Below the pieces are notes generated by a model. The model saw only the letters and a program-made list of their open reading frames with translations. It had not been told where the DNA came from and searched no databases. Shown piece by piece: positions 46,034 to 55,651 of a stretch of 64,000 nt of DNA (position 1 is the stretch's first letter; every line of letters starts with the position of its first letter). The DNA lies in contig NZ_CP016796.1 of NCBI RefSeq assembly GCF_001895265.1, positions 682,001 to 746,000 on the forward strand, read 5' to 3'. Position numbers and translations under genes: made by a program. Source of the DNA: Francisella uliginis. Lineage in GTDB: Bacteria > Pseudomonadota > Gammaproteobacteria > Francisellales > Francisellaceae.

Positions 46034-47383
46034 ATGAAAGTATCATCTGATGTTCTTATAAAATTAAATTTCATATTTATTATTTTTATGTTTGTAGGAG
46101 TCGCTGGACACTTGCAAGCATTTATATCTATTGGATGGGTTGGTGTAATAGCTACATATTTATTAAACAAAGATTTTTCCTTAATAGACTTTAAGAAAAA
46201 TAATTTTTTTTGGCCATTGTTAGGAATGGGAATCCTTATTTGCTTCAATCTAATTTATTTGATGGTTGTAAATAAAACTAGTTCATATTTTAAAGATTTA
46301 ATATATTTTGCTAATCCAATGATACTACTAATATTTCTATATGCATCTAGTCATATGTTATCTAAGAATATTAAGTATGCCAATTATTTGCTATATATAT
46401 TAGCCTTTATAGTAGTATCTATCGCTACATTTAGATTTTTATTATTTTTTGTATATCTCTTAAATGGGCAAAATTACGTTGTGCAAAATATGGATGAAAT
46501 TACAAGTCAGCAGTTCATATTTGCTATCTTACTACCTTTTTGTGCTTTCTTTTTAGCTGTGAAAGCTTTTAGTTTGAATAAAGATAAGCTTCTTTTAAAG
46601 ATAGTACTTTTTGTTTTTGTGTTTATTTTAGTCTTTACAGCTTTATTTATTAATACTAGCAAAATGGGGTACATAATAGGAGCAGTTGCATTTATCTATT
46701 ATTTTATACTTTTGATAAAAAAGGTTGTTAAATATAATCAATTAAGTATAAAAAAAGTTTTATTAATATTATTGATTAGTTTAGGTGTATTACTAACAGC
46801 ATTTACAACTATATACAAAGATTCAAATATACTACATGATAAAGTTACACCTATGGTTACTAATTTAAATGATTTTTTCTCTAATAACTATTCTACTAGC
46901 CAGCGTAATGAATTAGAAAATACATCTACAGGAATTAGATTGCTATTTTATACAACTTCGGTAATAGTTTTAAAATCTGATTTGAAAGTTTTCTTGCTAG
47001 GTTGTCCTATAGCTGAGCATACTATTGATTTTGAAAAATGTGTAGAACAGGTTGTCCAAAAAAATCCAAATATTCAAAAAAGTAATAGAGTTTTTTCAAA
47101 TCTTTCGTATATGCCATATGATCATCCTCATGATGATTTCTTATATTACACTTTTAAAGCAGGTATATTAGCTGGCGCACTGGAAATATTGTTTTTCATA
47201 TTTCTATTTTATGGGTCAAAAAAGCTTGATCAGTATGATAGCAGTTGTATGAGAGTACTACTACTAGGGTTTCTTGTGTTATGCTTGTTTGATAGAGGAA
47301 TGTCATATCAATCATTTACGGCTACAATCTTCAGTATTTTATCTATATATATAGCCAAGATTCTTCATAATCAGAGGAAATAA
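46034..47383 (+). CDS. O-antigen ligase/polymerase-like membrane protein
   Basis: A 449-residue membrane protein with about 11-12 hydrophobic segments. A large loop lies near residues 270-370 and contains PYDHPHDDFLYYTFKAG, with the His residues typical of the Wzy/WaaL PglL-like loop. It probably joins O-antigen to lipid A-core or polymerises it. It is followed directly by two GT32-like transferases, consistent with a lipopolysaccharide locus. In Francisella a waaL-like gene occupies this neighbourhood, by recollection. Confidence 0.82.
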   Translation: MKVSSDVLIKLNFIFIIFMFVGVAGHLQAFISIGWVGVIATYLLNKDFSLIDFKKNNFFWPLLGMGILICFNLIYLMVVNKTSSYFKDLIYFANPMILLIFLYASSHMLSKNIKYANYLLYILAFIVVSIATFRFLLFFVYLLNGQNYVVQNMDEITSQQFIFAILLPFCAFFLAVKAFSLNKDKLLLKIVLFVFVFILVFTALFINTSKMGYIIGAVAFIYYFILLIKKVVKYNQLSIKKVLLILLISLGVLLTAFTTIYKDSNILHDKVTPMVTNLNDFFSNNYSTSQRNELENTSTGIRLLFYTTSVIVLKSDLKVFLLGCPIAEHTIDFEKCVEQVVQKNPNIQKSNRVFSNLSYMPYDHPHDDFLYYTFKAGILAGALEILFFIFLFYGSKKLDQYDSSCMRVLLLGFLVLCLFDRGMSYQSFTATIFSILSIYIAKILHNQRK

Positions 47384-47404
47384 TTTTATAAGGAATTATA
47401 GTGT

Positions 47405-48316
47405 ATGAAATATTTTAAATCTTACTTACCAAAAAACAACTCTGTAATAGAAGAGGGTAATATACCTAAGAAAATCTTCATGACATGGAGCTCGCATGAG
47501 TTAAGCGACACTATGTATAATAATATTCAACTATGGATAGAAAAAAATCCAGATTGGGAACTTCATTTATATGATGATCAGGAATGTATAGAGTTTATAG
47601 AATCTAATTTTGATCAAGATGTCCTTGACACATATAATAATCTATTCCCTACTGCATATAAGGCAGATTTATTTAGATATTGTTTACTCTACATATATGG
47701 AGGGGTATACACAGATGTTAAAATGGTACCTTTAGAGCCACTTTCTGAAATTATTACAAAAGGTATTGATTTCTTATCAGCTAAAGATAGGCTGTTTGAT
47801 AGATTTGAATTTGATGGCTATATATTTCAAGCTTTTCTCTGTGCTAAACCTAAACATCAGTTTTTTAAGCAAGCTATTAAAATGATAGTTGAAAATTCTC
47901 AAACTGGTTATTATGGTAATGATCCTTTATGTCCTACAGGCCCAGGTTTATTGGGTAGAGCTATAAATATTTGTTGTAATAGATCTAAAACTTCTAAGAT
48001 TGGATTAGGTATACATTGTATTAATGATTTTAATTTTGAGTTGTTGAAACATGGTGATAGTGCTATTGTTGATAAGAATGACAAACAACTTATTTTGGAT
48101 AGATATAGTGACTATCGCAAAGAGTTACATAGTGGTTTTGAATTAGCAAGACGCTATAATGCATGTTGGTTTATTAATAGAGCTTATATTAAATCACATA
48201 AACCTAAATCAAAGAAAAAGTACTTTTTAAAGAACAAATTTACATATACTTTGCGTTATGTATACTTTGTTAAGATAGTAAAGATATTAAAGAAAATTTT
48301 TAATAAAAATAAATAA
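47405..48316 (+). CDS. GT32-like glycosyltransferase (tandem paralogue 1)
   Basis: A 303-residue enzyme with the sugar-binding DXD-type region of the Gly_transf_sug family: IPKKIFMTWSSHELSDTMYN, AYKADLFRYCLLYIYGGVYT, then DVKMVPL. The usual DXD is D-V-K here. Later conserved parts are PTGPGLLG and a basic, aromatic C terminus. It probably adds a sugar to the lipopolysaccharide core or a surface glycan. It starts 21 bp after the O-antigen-ligase-like gene. Confidence 0.85.
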   Translation: MKYFKSYLPKNNSVIEEGNIPKKIFMTWSSHELSDTMYNNIQLWIEKNPDWELHLYDDQECIEFIESNFDQDVLDTYNNLFPTAYKADLFRYCLLYIYGGVYTDVKMVPLEPLSEIITKGIDFLSAKDRLFDRFEFDGYIFQAFLCAKPKHQFFKQAIKMIVENSQTGYYGNDPLCPTGPGLLGRAINICCNRSKTSKIGLGIHCINDFNFELLKHGDSAIVDKNDKQLILDRYSDYRKELHSGFELARRYNACWFINRAYIKSHKPKSKKKYFLKNKFTYTLRYVYFVKIVKILKKIFNKNK

Positions 48317-48361
48317 TCATTATCTAATAATAAATTATTATTGATAGAAAGGATGTAATAA

Positions 48362-49333
48362 ATGAAACACTTCCAATCTTATTTGCCAAAATCTAGCTTT
48401 AGCAATGATGGTCATATACCTAAAAAAATCTTTATGACATGGGACTCGCATCAACTAAGTAATGACATGTATGATAATATCCAGTTATGGATAGAAAAAA
48501 ATCCAGAATGGGAGCTTAGGTTATATGATGATAAGGAATGTATAGAATTTATAGAATCTAACTTTGATCAAGAAGTAATTGATGCATATAACAATTTACT
48601 TCCTAAAGCATATAAAGCTGATTTGTTTAGATATTGTGCTCTTTATGTATACGGAGGTGTATATACAGATATAAAAATAGTACCTTTACAACCCCTTAAT
48701 AATATTATTACTCAGGATACGGAATTTTTATCAATTAAAGATAAACATGATAAATATTACGAATTTAATGGCTATATATATCAAGCCTTTCTCTGTGCTA
48801 AACCTAAGCATCCATTTTTTAAACAAGTCATTGAAATGATAGTAAGTAATTCTCAAAAAGGATATTATGGGAATGATCCACTATGTCTTACAGGCCCTGG
48901 TTTGCTAGGTAAAGCTATTAATATTTGTTGTAATAAACCTGCAACTTCTGAAATTAGATCAGGTATACATAATGTTAGTAACTTGAGTTTTGAGTTATTA
49001 GAATATCGTGATAAATCTATTATTGATCGAAATGATCAAGAGTTTGCTAAAAGTTCATATAAGGGCTATCGCAAAGAATTATATGCAGGTCGTGAGTTGG
49101 CCAAAAGCTATCCAATATGTTGGTTTAATGCCAGGTGTTATATAAAGAATAACAACTTACCTAAATCTAAATATTATTTACGCAAAAAAGAGTTTTTTAT
49201 TGTAGATTATTTGTATCTTATTAAAGATGTTAAAAAAGCGAGGTTATTTGCTTTGAAGTCTTGTATTTTAAGACCTCTATTGGCAAGTAGAATAATATCT
49301 AGAGTTATTGGCTATGAAAAATCAAAAAAATAA
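48362..49333 (+). CDS. GT32-like glycosyltransferase (tandem paralogue 2)
   Basis: A 323-residue paralogue of the preceding enzyme, aligned over nearly its whole length (KHFQSYLPKS, IPKKIFMTWDSHQLSNDMYD, NLLPKAYKADLFRYCALYVY, GGVYTDIKIVPL). It also has D-x-K in place of DXD. The C terminus is longer by about 20 residues. AGAAAGGATG precedes the ATG. Divergence is enough to suggest a different acceptor or donor. Confidence 0.85.
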   Translation: MKHFQSYLPKSSFSNDGHIPKKIFMTWDSHQLSNDMYDNIQLWIEKNPEWELRLYDDKECIEFIESNFDQEVIDAYNNLLPKAYKADLFRYCALYVYGGVYTDIKIVPLQPLNNIITQDTEFLSIKDKHDKYYEFNGYIYQAFLCAKPKHPFFKQVIEMIVSNSQKGYYGNDPLCLTGPGLLGKAINICCNKPATSEIRSGIHNVSNLSFELLEYRDKSIIDRNDQEFAKSSYKGYRKELYAGRELAKSYPICWFNARCYIKNNNLPKSKYYLRKKEFFIVDYLYLIKDVKKARLFALKSCILRPLLASRIISRVIGYEKSKK

Positions 49334-49533
49334 TATAAATATATCAACCCAGCATTTATTTATTACATATAACAATACCCAGTAAGTATAGAGTAATAAG
49401 AGAAATATAGTAAATTAAGATTGTTAGCTTTTAGCTATATTCTACAATAGCTCTGAAAATAAATGAGAACTTGTAAATATTATTCGTTTGTTTTAGTATC
49501 ATAGGTATAAAATCTTTTATTATAATTAAAACT

Positions 49534-50595
49534 GTGAAAACTAAAAATATTAAGAATATTGACGTTATAGCACTATCATTAGGACGTCGTTTTTCTGGTA
49601 TTAATGCCAGTATGTTAGCTGTGATGCCAGAGCAGAATAAGTTAGTTGATATTGCTGCGATGGGCTTTAATATTGAAGCTAAAGATATCAAGACTATTAG
49701 ATTTAGAGATTTTCTATTTGGATGTTGGCGTGATAAATGGCGCATTTGGCATGCACGTAGAAATATTGATATGCTAGTTGGTATAATACTTAAGTATATT
49801 TTTCGTTATAAAATAATTTTAGTTTTTACTTCTGTAGCACAGCGTCATCATAAGAAGCTTACAAGATTTTATATAAATAGAATGAGTGCTGTTATTTGTC
49901 CATCTAAGATATCAGCATCATATCTTGAGAAAACTCCATATATTGTTCCTCATGGTGTTAATACTGAAGTTTTTTATCCAGCAAAAGATAAAAATCAAAT
50001 TAGAAAGGAAAAAAATCTAGTAGGCGAATATAGTATAGGGATTTTTGGTCGAATTAGAAAATCAAAAGGCTCAAAAGAGTTTATTGATGCGGTAACGCAA
50101 GTTTTAAAAAAATATTCAAACTGGAGTGCTGTAGTTATTGGTGAGGCAACACCTAGCGATCAAGAGTTTAAAGAAAGTTTAGAGAAAAAAGTAAAAGAAG
50201 CTAGTTTAGAAGATAGAATAACTTTCACAGGTTTTATAAGTGATTCTAATGAAATTCCTGATTGGTATAGAGCTTTAGATGTTGTTGTTTGTGCTAGTCA
50301 TAAAGAAGGTTTTGGATTACCTGCTTTAGAGGCGATGGCATCTAAGTGCGCAGTTATTGCTACAAAAGCAGGAGCTTGGCCTGAGATAATTACAGATGGC
50401 AAGGATGGATTTTTAGTAGACCCTCAATCAAGCCAGCAAATTAAAGAAAAACTTGAGGCACTTATACGTGATGATGATTTGAGAGAGCAAATATCTCAGA
50501 ATGGTTATGAACTAATGAATTCTAAATATAAAATTCAAAATGAGGCTCAAGGTATTCAAGAAGTTTATGATAAGCTACTGAATAAAAAAAAGTAG
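49534..50595 (+). CDS. GT4-family glycosyltransferase, GTG start
   Basis: A 353-residue GT-B enzyme. The N-terminal domain has RRFSGINASMLAVMPEQ. The C-terminal nucleotide-sugar domain shows GIFGRIRKSKGSKEFIDAV, the catalytic-site run ALDVVVCASHKEGFGLPALE with the EX7E pattern, and ATKAGAWPEIITDGKDGFLV. GTG at 49534 is the only reasonable start. It follows the GT32 pair after a 200-bp gap in which I see no gene. It is probably part of core or O-antigen synthesis. Confidence 0.87.
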   Translation: MKTKNIKNIDVIALSLGRRFSGINASMLAVMPEQNKLVDIAAMGFNIEAKDIKTIRFRDFLFGCWRDKWRIWHARRNIDMLVGIILKYIFRYKIILVFTSVAQRHHKKLTRFYINRMSAVICPSKISASYLEKTPYIVPHGVNTEVFYPAKDKNQIRKEKNLVGEYSIGIFGRIRKSKGSKEFIDAVTQVLKKYSNWSAVVIGEATPSDQEFKESLEKKVKEASLEDRITFTGFISDSNEIPDWYRALDVVVCASHKEGFGLPALEAMASKCAVIATKAGAWPEIITDGKDGFLVDPQSSQQIKEKLEALIRDDDLREQISQNGYELMNSKYKIQNEAQGIQEVYDKLLNKKK

Positions 50596-50620
50596 CTTGA
50601 TATATTACTTTGACTAACTT

Positions 50621-51778
50621 TTAATTTGTATTTACCAATTTATTTGTAATATCATTATTTGGGAATGGTAGTTTTTCTAAAACAATATCAAATCCTTTAG
50701 AGTTATCTTTATCTAAAGTATTTAGATCAACTACTACCGGATCATTAGGATGGTAGTATGTAGAAATATAAAGCTTATTGTTATTTAAGTCTTTAATCAC
50801 AACATAAGCTGTGTGATCAAACATTTTTTTACCTTGTAGATGCTCAGCAACGACACCTTTAGCAATATCGACATTATGTAAAATATGTGTAACTTTTGAA
50901 ACTAAGTCAGCATCATTTTCAGGAGCCTTATTATTTGAATAATATCCAATAGCCGCGGTTCTAACAAATCTTGATGGCGGAGAATAATCACCTGGAATTC
51001 CTAATAGCCCACCGCCTAAGAAGCCACTTAAATCTTGAAGAGTTTTCTTATGCTTATCAGTATTTACAACATCGCTAATTTTAAGATTAGTTGGAGTTTT
51101 ATTATCAAGTGATAAATAGTTTTTTAGGTTAAGCAATTGCCAGTCATAAGTAGGAGCATTAGTCATTACTTTGACATTTGAGTTAACGTTGTAGAACTTA
51201 ACTTTTCCATCTATGTATTCTACTACTAAGCCAGCACCGTTTTTATCAGTAATTAAAAAATGAATCTCTGGAGATATACCATCGATCATTATGCTCTTAT
51301 CAGACCAGACCTTATATTTTTTGAGTGCTTGTTTTGCTTCACTTACATTAGCAAATTGACTTAATATAAATGTTGTAGACTCAATTACTGAAGCATACTT
51401 TGTATCATTTTTGTTTACAGTTTGGTATTTTGTAAAACCAGGTAGATAGTTAGCACTAAGGCTTAAGCCTTGGCTATTTTGACCGTCTATTACAAGAGTC
51501 TGCCCATCTTTGGATAGTCCTGTTGCTAAGACAGAGTATTTGGATTTATATTGATGTTTTGGTAGATCTAAATTACTAGGAGCTGTAAGATCATGCTGAG
51601 TATTTTTTGGCATATATAAAAGCTGCCAATTCCAATTGAGAGCCCACTCCATAGTTCTTCCTGAAACTACATCTCCTTTTTTATTTACTAATGTTATGGC
51701 TGTACAAGCCAGAGACTGTGAAAATAACATAAGTAATGTTAGTGTACAAACAAATAACTTTTTAGCTGGATTTTTCAT
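50621..51778 (-). CDS. secreted choloylglycine hydrolase-family Ntn amidohydrolase
   Basis: A 385-residue linear amide C-N hydrolase. A signal peptide (LFVCTLTLLMLFSQSLA) is cut just before Cys25, whose N-terminal thiol would be the nucleophile: CTAITLVNKKGDVVSGRTME. Further family residues are WALNWNW and DGQNSQGLSLSANYL. Relatives hydrolyse bile acid conjugates, penicillin V or acyl-homoserine lactones; the substrate is unknown here. A 9-residue longer start at 51805 also exists, but AAGAG lies 7 bp before the ATG at 51778. Confidence 0.86.
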   Translation of the reverse strand: MKNPAKKLFVCTLTLLMLFSQSLACTAITLVNKKGDVVSGRTMEWALNWNWQLLYMPKNTQHDLTAPSNLDLPKHQYKSKYSVLATGLSKDGQTLVIDGQNSQGLSLSANYLPGFTKYQTVNKNDTKYASVIESTTFILSQFANVSEAKQALKKYKVWSDKSIMIDGISPEIHFLITDKNGAGLVVEYIDGKVKFYNVNSNVKVMTNAPTYDWQLLNLKNYLSLDNKTPTNLKISDVVNTDKHKKTLQDLSGFLGGGLLGIPGDYSPPSRFVRTAAIGYYSNNKAPENDADLVSKVTHILHNVDIAKGVVAEHLQGKKMFDHTAYVVIKDLNNNKLYISTYYHPNDPVVVDLNTLDKDNSKGFDIVLEKLPFPNNDITNKLVNTN

Positions 51779-51905
51779 TAAATATCTCTTTAAAGTTGTA
51801 ATCATTATCTCAATAGTAACATGATTTATACTATTAAGTACTAGTTATATTTTGATATTACTATATTATATTTAATAAGCAGAAAGTAACTATTATGGGT
51901 TGTAA

Positions 51906-53336
51906 ATGACAGAGCTTTCAAAGCAAAAGCATCCTAAAGCATTATGGTATATCATCGCAATATATATGTGGGAGTATTTTAGCTTTTATGGTATGAGGGC
52001 TCTTTTGATTTTATATTTGGTTGAGAGCCTTAAACTAGGTGATAGCGTATCTTATGCTATATCTGGTGCATATATTACTCTTGTTTATTTATCACCAATA
52101 GCTGGAGGAGTTATTGCTGATAAAGTTCTTGGTTATAAGCGATCTGTTATATGTGGCGCAAGCTTAATGGCTATAGGACACATTATTCTAGGCTTAGGAG
52201 GAGATGGTAGCTTATATATTGGTATGGCTTTTATAGTTAGTGGCTATGGTTTTTTTAAGAGTAATGTCTCTTGCTTGTTAGGTCAGCAATATGCTGCACA
52301 TGATGTTAAAAAAGATTCTGCATTTACATTATTATATTTAGGTGGTAATTTAGGCGGTATTTTTGCTCCTGTTATTTGTGGTATAGTTGCGCATTATTAT
52401 GGCTGGCACTATGGTTTTGGTGTTGCTGGAATTGGAATGATATTCGGATTAATTATATTCCTTATCGGAGAAAAAAATATATCAAGTCCAATACCAGAAA
52501 ACGCACTGTCTAATTTATCAAAGATATTTCTAGTATTAGCAAGTATATTATTAATTGTAATATTAAGTTATATAGCATTGACCTACTTAATCGATGGTTA
52601 CTTCTTAGCAGCGATAGTATGTATTACATCTATATACTTTATTACTATAGTTTTTAAAGCAGATAGTAAGACGAGAAAATCACTTTTAATTTTAGTACCT
52701 TTTTTTATATTTGGTGTGGTTTTTTGGGTGTTTGATGAACAGCTTTATACATCTGTGGAGATTTTTATACATAGAAATGTAGATACATACTTTTTAGGTA
52801 TTGATATACCTGCAAGTACATTTACTTCTATGAATTCAATATCAATCTTATTTGGCGGTTTAATAGTTGCTTGGGTATGGAAGAAAATAAAATCTCTTGA
52901 TGATGATTTTGGTAAAATGATAAAGTTTTCTCTTGGCTTTATATTTCAATTAATATGTTTTATTTTATTTTTCATAGCGGCAAAAAATGCGAGTGTTGAT
53001 GGCACGACATCAGTAGTACTTGTTCTTATTGCGTTAGTGTTTCTGGGTGTTTCAGAGTTATTTATTGATCCAATTGCTCTTTCAGAGATTACATCAATAG
53101 AAGATAAAAAACATACTGGATTTTTAGCAGCATTATATATGTTATTTACAGGAAGTGTAGCTGGGTTTATAGGAGCTAAAGTAGCTGACTTAGCAGCATT
53201 TAAAAAAACTTCCAATATGGATTTGATAACGCAAGCACACCTTTTTAGTAACTTATTTATACATATTATAGTTATTTTATCTATAACAATATTATTATGG
53301 TTCTTATGTGCATTTGTCATCAAGAAAATTAAATAA
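51906..53336 (+). CDS. POT/PTR2-family proton-dependent oligopeptide transporter
   Basis: A 476-residue MFS transporter with about 12-14 hydrophobic segments. The N-terminal family motif is WEYFSFYGMRALLILYL (the ExxERFxYY-type helix with E19 retained). The signatures GGVIADKVLGYKRSVICGA and FTLLYLGGNLGGIFAPVICG follow. It would import di- and tripeptides, useful to a nutritionally demanding intracellular organism. It stands alone. Confidence 0.9.
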   Translation: MTELSKQKHPKALWYIIAIYMWEYFSFYGMRALLILYLVESLKLGDSVSYAISGAYITLVYLSPIAGGVIADKVLGYKRSVICGASLMAIGHIILGLGGDGSLYIGMAFIVSGYGFFKSNVSCLLGQQYAAHDVKKDSAFTLLYLGGNLGGIFAPVICGIVAHYYGWHYGFGVAGIGMIFGLIIFLIGEKNISSPIPENALSNLSKIFLVLASILLIVILSYIALTYLIDGYFLAAIVCITSIYFITIVFKADSKTRKSLLILVPFFIFGVVFWVFDEQLYTSVEIFIHRNVDTYFLGIDIPASTFTSMNSISILFGGLIVAWVWKKIKSLDDDFGKMIKFSLGFIFQLICFILFFIAAKNASVDGTTSVVLVLIALVFLGVSELFIDPIALSEITSIEDKKHTGFLAALYMLFTGSVAGFIGAKVADLAAFKKTSNMDLITQAHLFSNLFIHIIVILSITILLWFLCAFVIKKIK

Positions 53337-53497
53337 ATTTTATTATTTTAAATTTAAAAGCTCATTGCTATATAAATCCTTTAATTTCTCTGAAAGTTTG
53401 AATAATCTAGTTAGTCTAACTGTATTAGTAAGATGATTATAAGCCAGATAGGTTAGTAAATTGGTAGAAGTAGTTATAAAATTGCAAAGGTGAGTCT

Positions 53498-54436
53498 ATG
53501 GAAAAGCAACAGAATTTTACTAAGCTTAATGTGTTTGTTGCTATTATTTTTGTTCTACTAGCACAGCTGGTTACAGGGATAAATATTACAGGTTCTAAAT
53601 ATATTATTGAGACTACTCCTATTTTGGTTTTAGTTGAGTCTAGATTTATTATCGGAGCGTTATTTCTTGCTATTGTGTTTCTTTGTTTAAGTAAACAGAA
53701 GAGACAAGTTGAGTTGATTGCTATAAAAACTTTAAACAAAAAACAGTGGTTAGTATTAGTTGGTCAAGCACTTGGTGGTGGCGCATTATTTAATTTAATT
53801 ATGTTAGCAGGTGTTCAGTTTACTTCTGCTAGTATGGCAGGAGTGATAACAAGTACATTACCGGCAATGGTTTTAGTATTAATGTTTTTATTGTTAGGGG
53901 TACGTTTAACTCCTTTGAAGATTATCTGTGTCTGTTTAGCTATATTGGGGCTGATTATTATTAATGTTAATGGAATAGTTCAGCCTAGGATTACCGGATT
54001 AAATCTTTTAGGCGATTTTATAGTATTTCTTGCAATGGTACCAGAGGCAATGTATTACGTACTTGTAAAAGCTATGCCTCTAAAGATTACTCCATTAACA
54101 AATGCTATTTTAGTTAATATCATTAATGCAGTTTTTGTTGCACCATTTATGTTTTTTACGCATTATGATTCTTTGCATAACCTTAGTAGTCTTCAGTGCT
54201 GGATTATCCTATTATTAGGTATAGTGTCTGGTTTATTTTATTTGTTTTGGACAAAAGGGAGTCAATATTTGGAGGCTTCAACAACTGGAATGATGACAGC
54301 ATCAATGCCAATTTTTACTTTAATCTTATCATGGTTATTTTTAAGTGAAACTATTAATCTTACTCAATTATTAGCAATGTTTTTGATTATAGGATCAATC
54401 ATTATTGGTAATTGGAGAAGAAAAAGATACAGGTAA
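53498..54436 (+). CDS. EamA/DMT-family transporter
   Basis: A 312-residue protein with ten hydrophobic segments and two EamA repeats (ITGSKYIIETTPILVLVESR; WTKGSQYLEASTTGMMTASM). Family members export amino acids or metabolites. The substrate is unknown. GGTGAG lies upstream of the ATG. It converges on tilS with a 12-bp gap. Confidence 0.87.
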   Translation: MEKQQNFTKLNVFVAIIFVLLAQLVTGINITGSKYIIETTPILVLVESRFIIGALFLAIVFLCLSKQKRQVELIAIKTLNKKQWLVLVGQALGGGALFNLIMLAGVQFTSASMAGVITSTLPAMVLVLMFLLLGVRLTPLKIICVCLAILGLIIINVNGIVQPRITGLNLLGDFIVFLAMVPEAMYYVLVKAMPLKITPLTNAILVNIINAVFVAPFMFFTHYDSLHNLSSLQCWIILLLGIVSGLFYLFWTKGSQYLEASTTGMMTASMPIFTLILSWLFLSETINLTQLLAMFLIIGSIIIGNWRRKRYR

Positions 54437-54448
54437 GACTATATATAG

Positions 54449-55651
54449 CTACTCACAGATAAAAAAAGGATATACCGCTATTATCTCTTCATCATATAAA
54501 ATAACTTTAGCTTTTGAGCGTTGTGATGCTGCAATTCCCAACTCTTGAAATAATATTTTCAATTTATTGGCTTTATTTCTACCAGGATATTTACATTTAT
54601 CATTAGCTTGTCTATCTCGAATAGTTAGCTTATCTAATTTATAATCTTTATTAGTTTGAGTTTTTAACCATTTTAATATCTCAGTATGGTTTGCCGAAAA
54701 TGTAGTAGTAGTTGATACATCTTTTATTAAAAGCTGATCATATTCAATACATACATCATATAATTGGCTAATATTAATTTTCCAACCAGTAAATGATTTA
54801 TTTGTCCCAAGATAGATATCTTGAATCTGTTTATTTTTAAGACTCTGTGAAGTATTTTGCTTAAACCAAAAATGAATAATACTTTTTTGAATATCTTCAT
54901 CTAAGCTAACAAGCCTAGATATAATAATATTATTATTTTGAGAAATTTGATTAAGTTTTTCGGCAATTAGTTTATTTATAATATTATTACTTTGTCCACA
55001 AATATTAGCACTACGAGATAATGTTTTACTAATATTAGGGTTAACTTGTTGTAAGATAGGAATCACTTTATTGCGAATTAGATTACGTCTATATTTAGTA
55101 TCTAAATTGCTATCATCATAAATATGATTGATATTATTTTGTTTAGAAAAAGTTTCAATTTCTTCTTTTTTATAATTAAGAAGAGGGCGCAAAACAGCTC
55201 CTGTATTAAGTTTTTTATAATAGGGCATTCCAGATAATCCAGCTAACCCAGAACCTCGCATAGCTTGAATAATAAATGTTTCTGCTTGATCATCTTGGTG
55301 GTGGCCAAGTAAGAGTAATGGATTTGAGTAATTTTTCATAGTTTGTTGAAAAAAACTCATTCTTTGTTTACTTGCCCAAGCTTCAAAACTTTCGCCTTTA
55401 GGAGCTTGTCTTAATGAGTGGCTAATAAATTGTAAATCATATTCTTTACATGTTATTTGGCAATGTGCTTGCCATTCTAGAGCGCTTGGATGAACATTAT
55501 GATTTATGTAAATAGCAATTACAGGAATATTTAGATCTTTAGTAATATTTAATAAAACACTTGAATCCACTCCGCCACTATAACCAATAATTATATGAGA
55601 AGGAGAGAGCTTTTTTATTTCATTAATAACAAGAGTTTTATCTATAGACAT
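54449..55651 (-). CDS. tilS: tRNA(Ile)-lysidine synthase TilS
   Basis: A 400-residue enzyme that converts C34 of the AUA-reading isoleucine tRNA to lysidine. The PP-loop is GYSGGVDSS at 23-31. Downstream parts are [14 protein letters not shown] and a C-terminal TilS domain with [14 protein letters not shown] and [10 protein letters not shown]. The start ATG directly follows the serA stop codon (TAAATG), so the genes are coupled. Confidence 0.95.
   Translation of the reverse strand: MSIDKTLVINEIKKLSPSHIIIGYSGGVDSSVLLNITKDLNIPVIAIYINHNVHPSALEWQAHCQITCKEYDLQFISHSLRQAPKGESFEAWASKQRMSFFQQTMKNYSNPLLLLGHHQDDQAETFIIQAMRGSGLAGLSGMPYYKKLNTGAVLRPLLNYKKEEIETFSKQNNINHIYDDSNLDTKYRRNLIRNKVIPILQQVNPNISKTLSRSANICGQSNNIINKLIAEKLNQISQNNNIIISRLVSLDEDIQKSIIHFWFKQNTSQSLKNKQIQDIYLGTNKSFTGWKINISQLYDVCIEYDQLLIKDVSTTTTFSANHTEILKWLKTQTNKDYKLDKLTIRDRQANDKCKYPGRNKANKLKILFQELGIAASQRSKAKVILYDEEIIAVYPFFICE

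Noticed and set aside
49334-49533. Possible gene on the minus strand (49431-49745) overlapping the GT4 start
   Set aside because: Most of it is antisense to the well-supported glycosyltransferase; the peptide has no recognisable domain and no ribosome-binding site.
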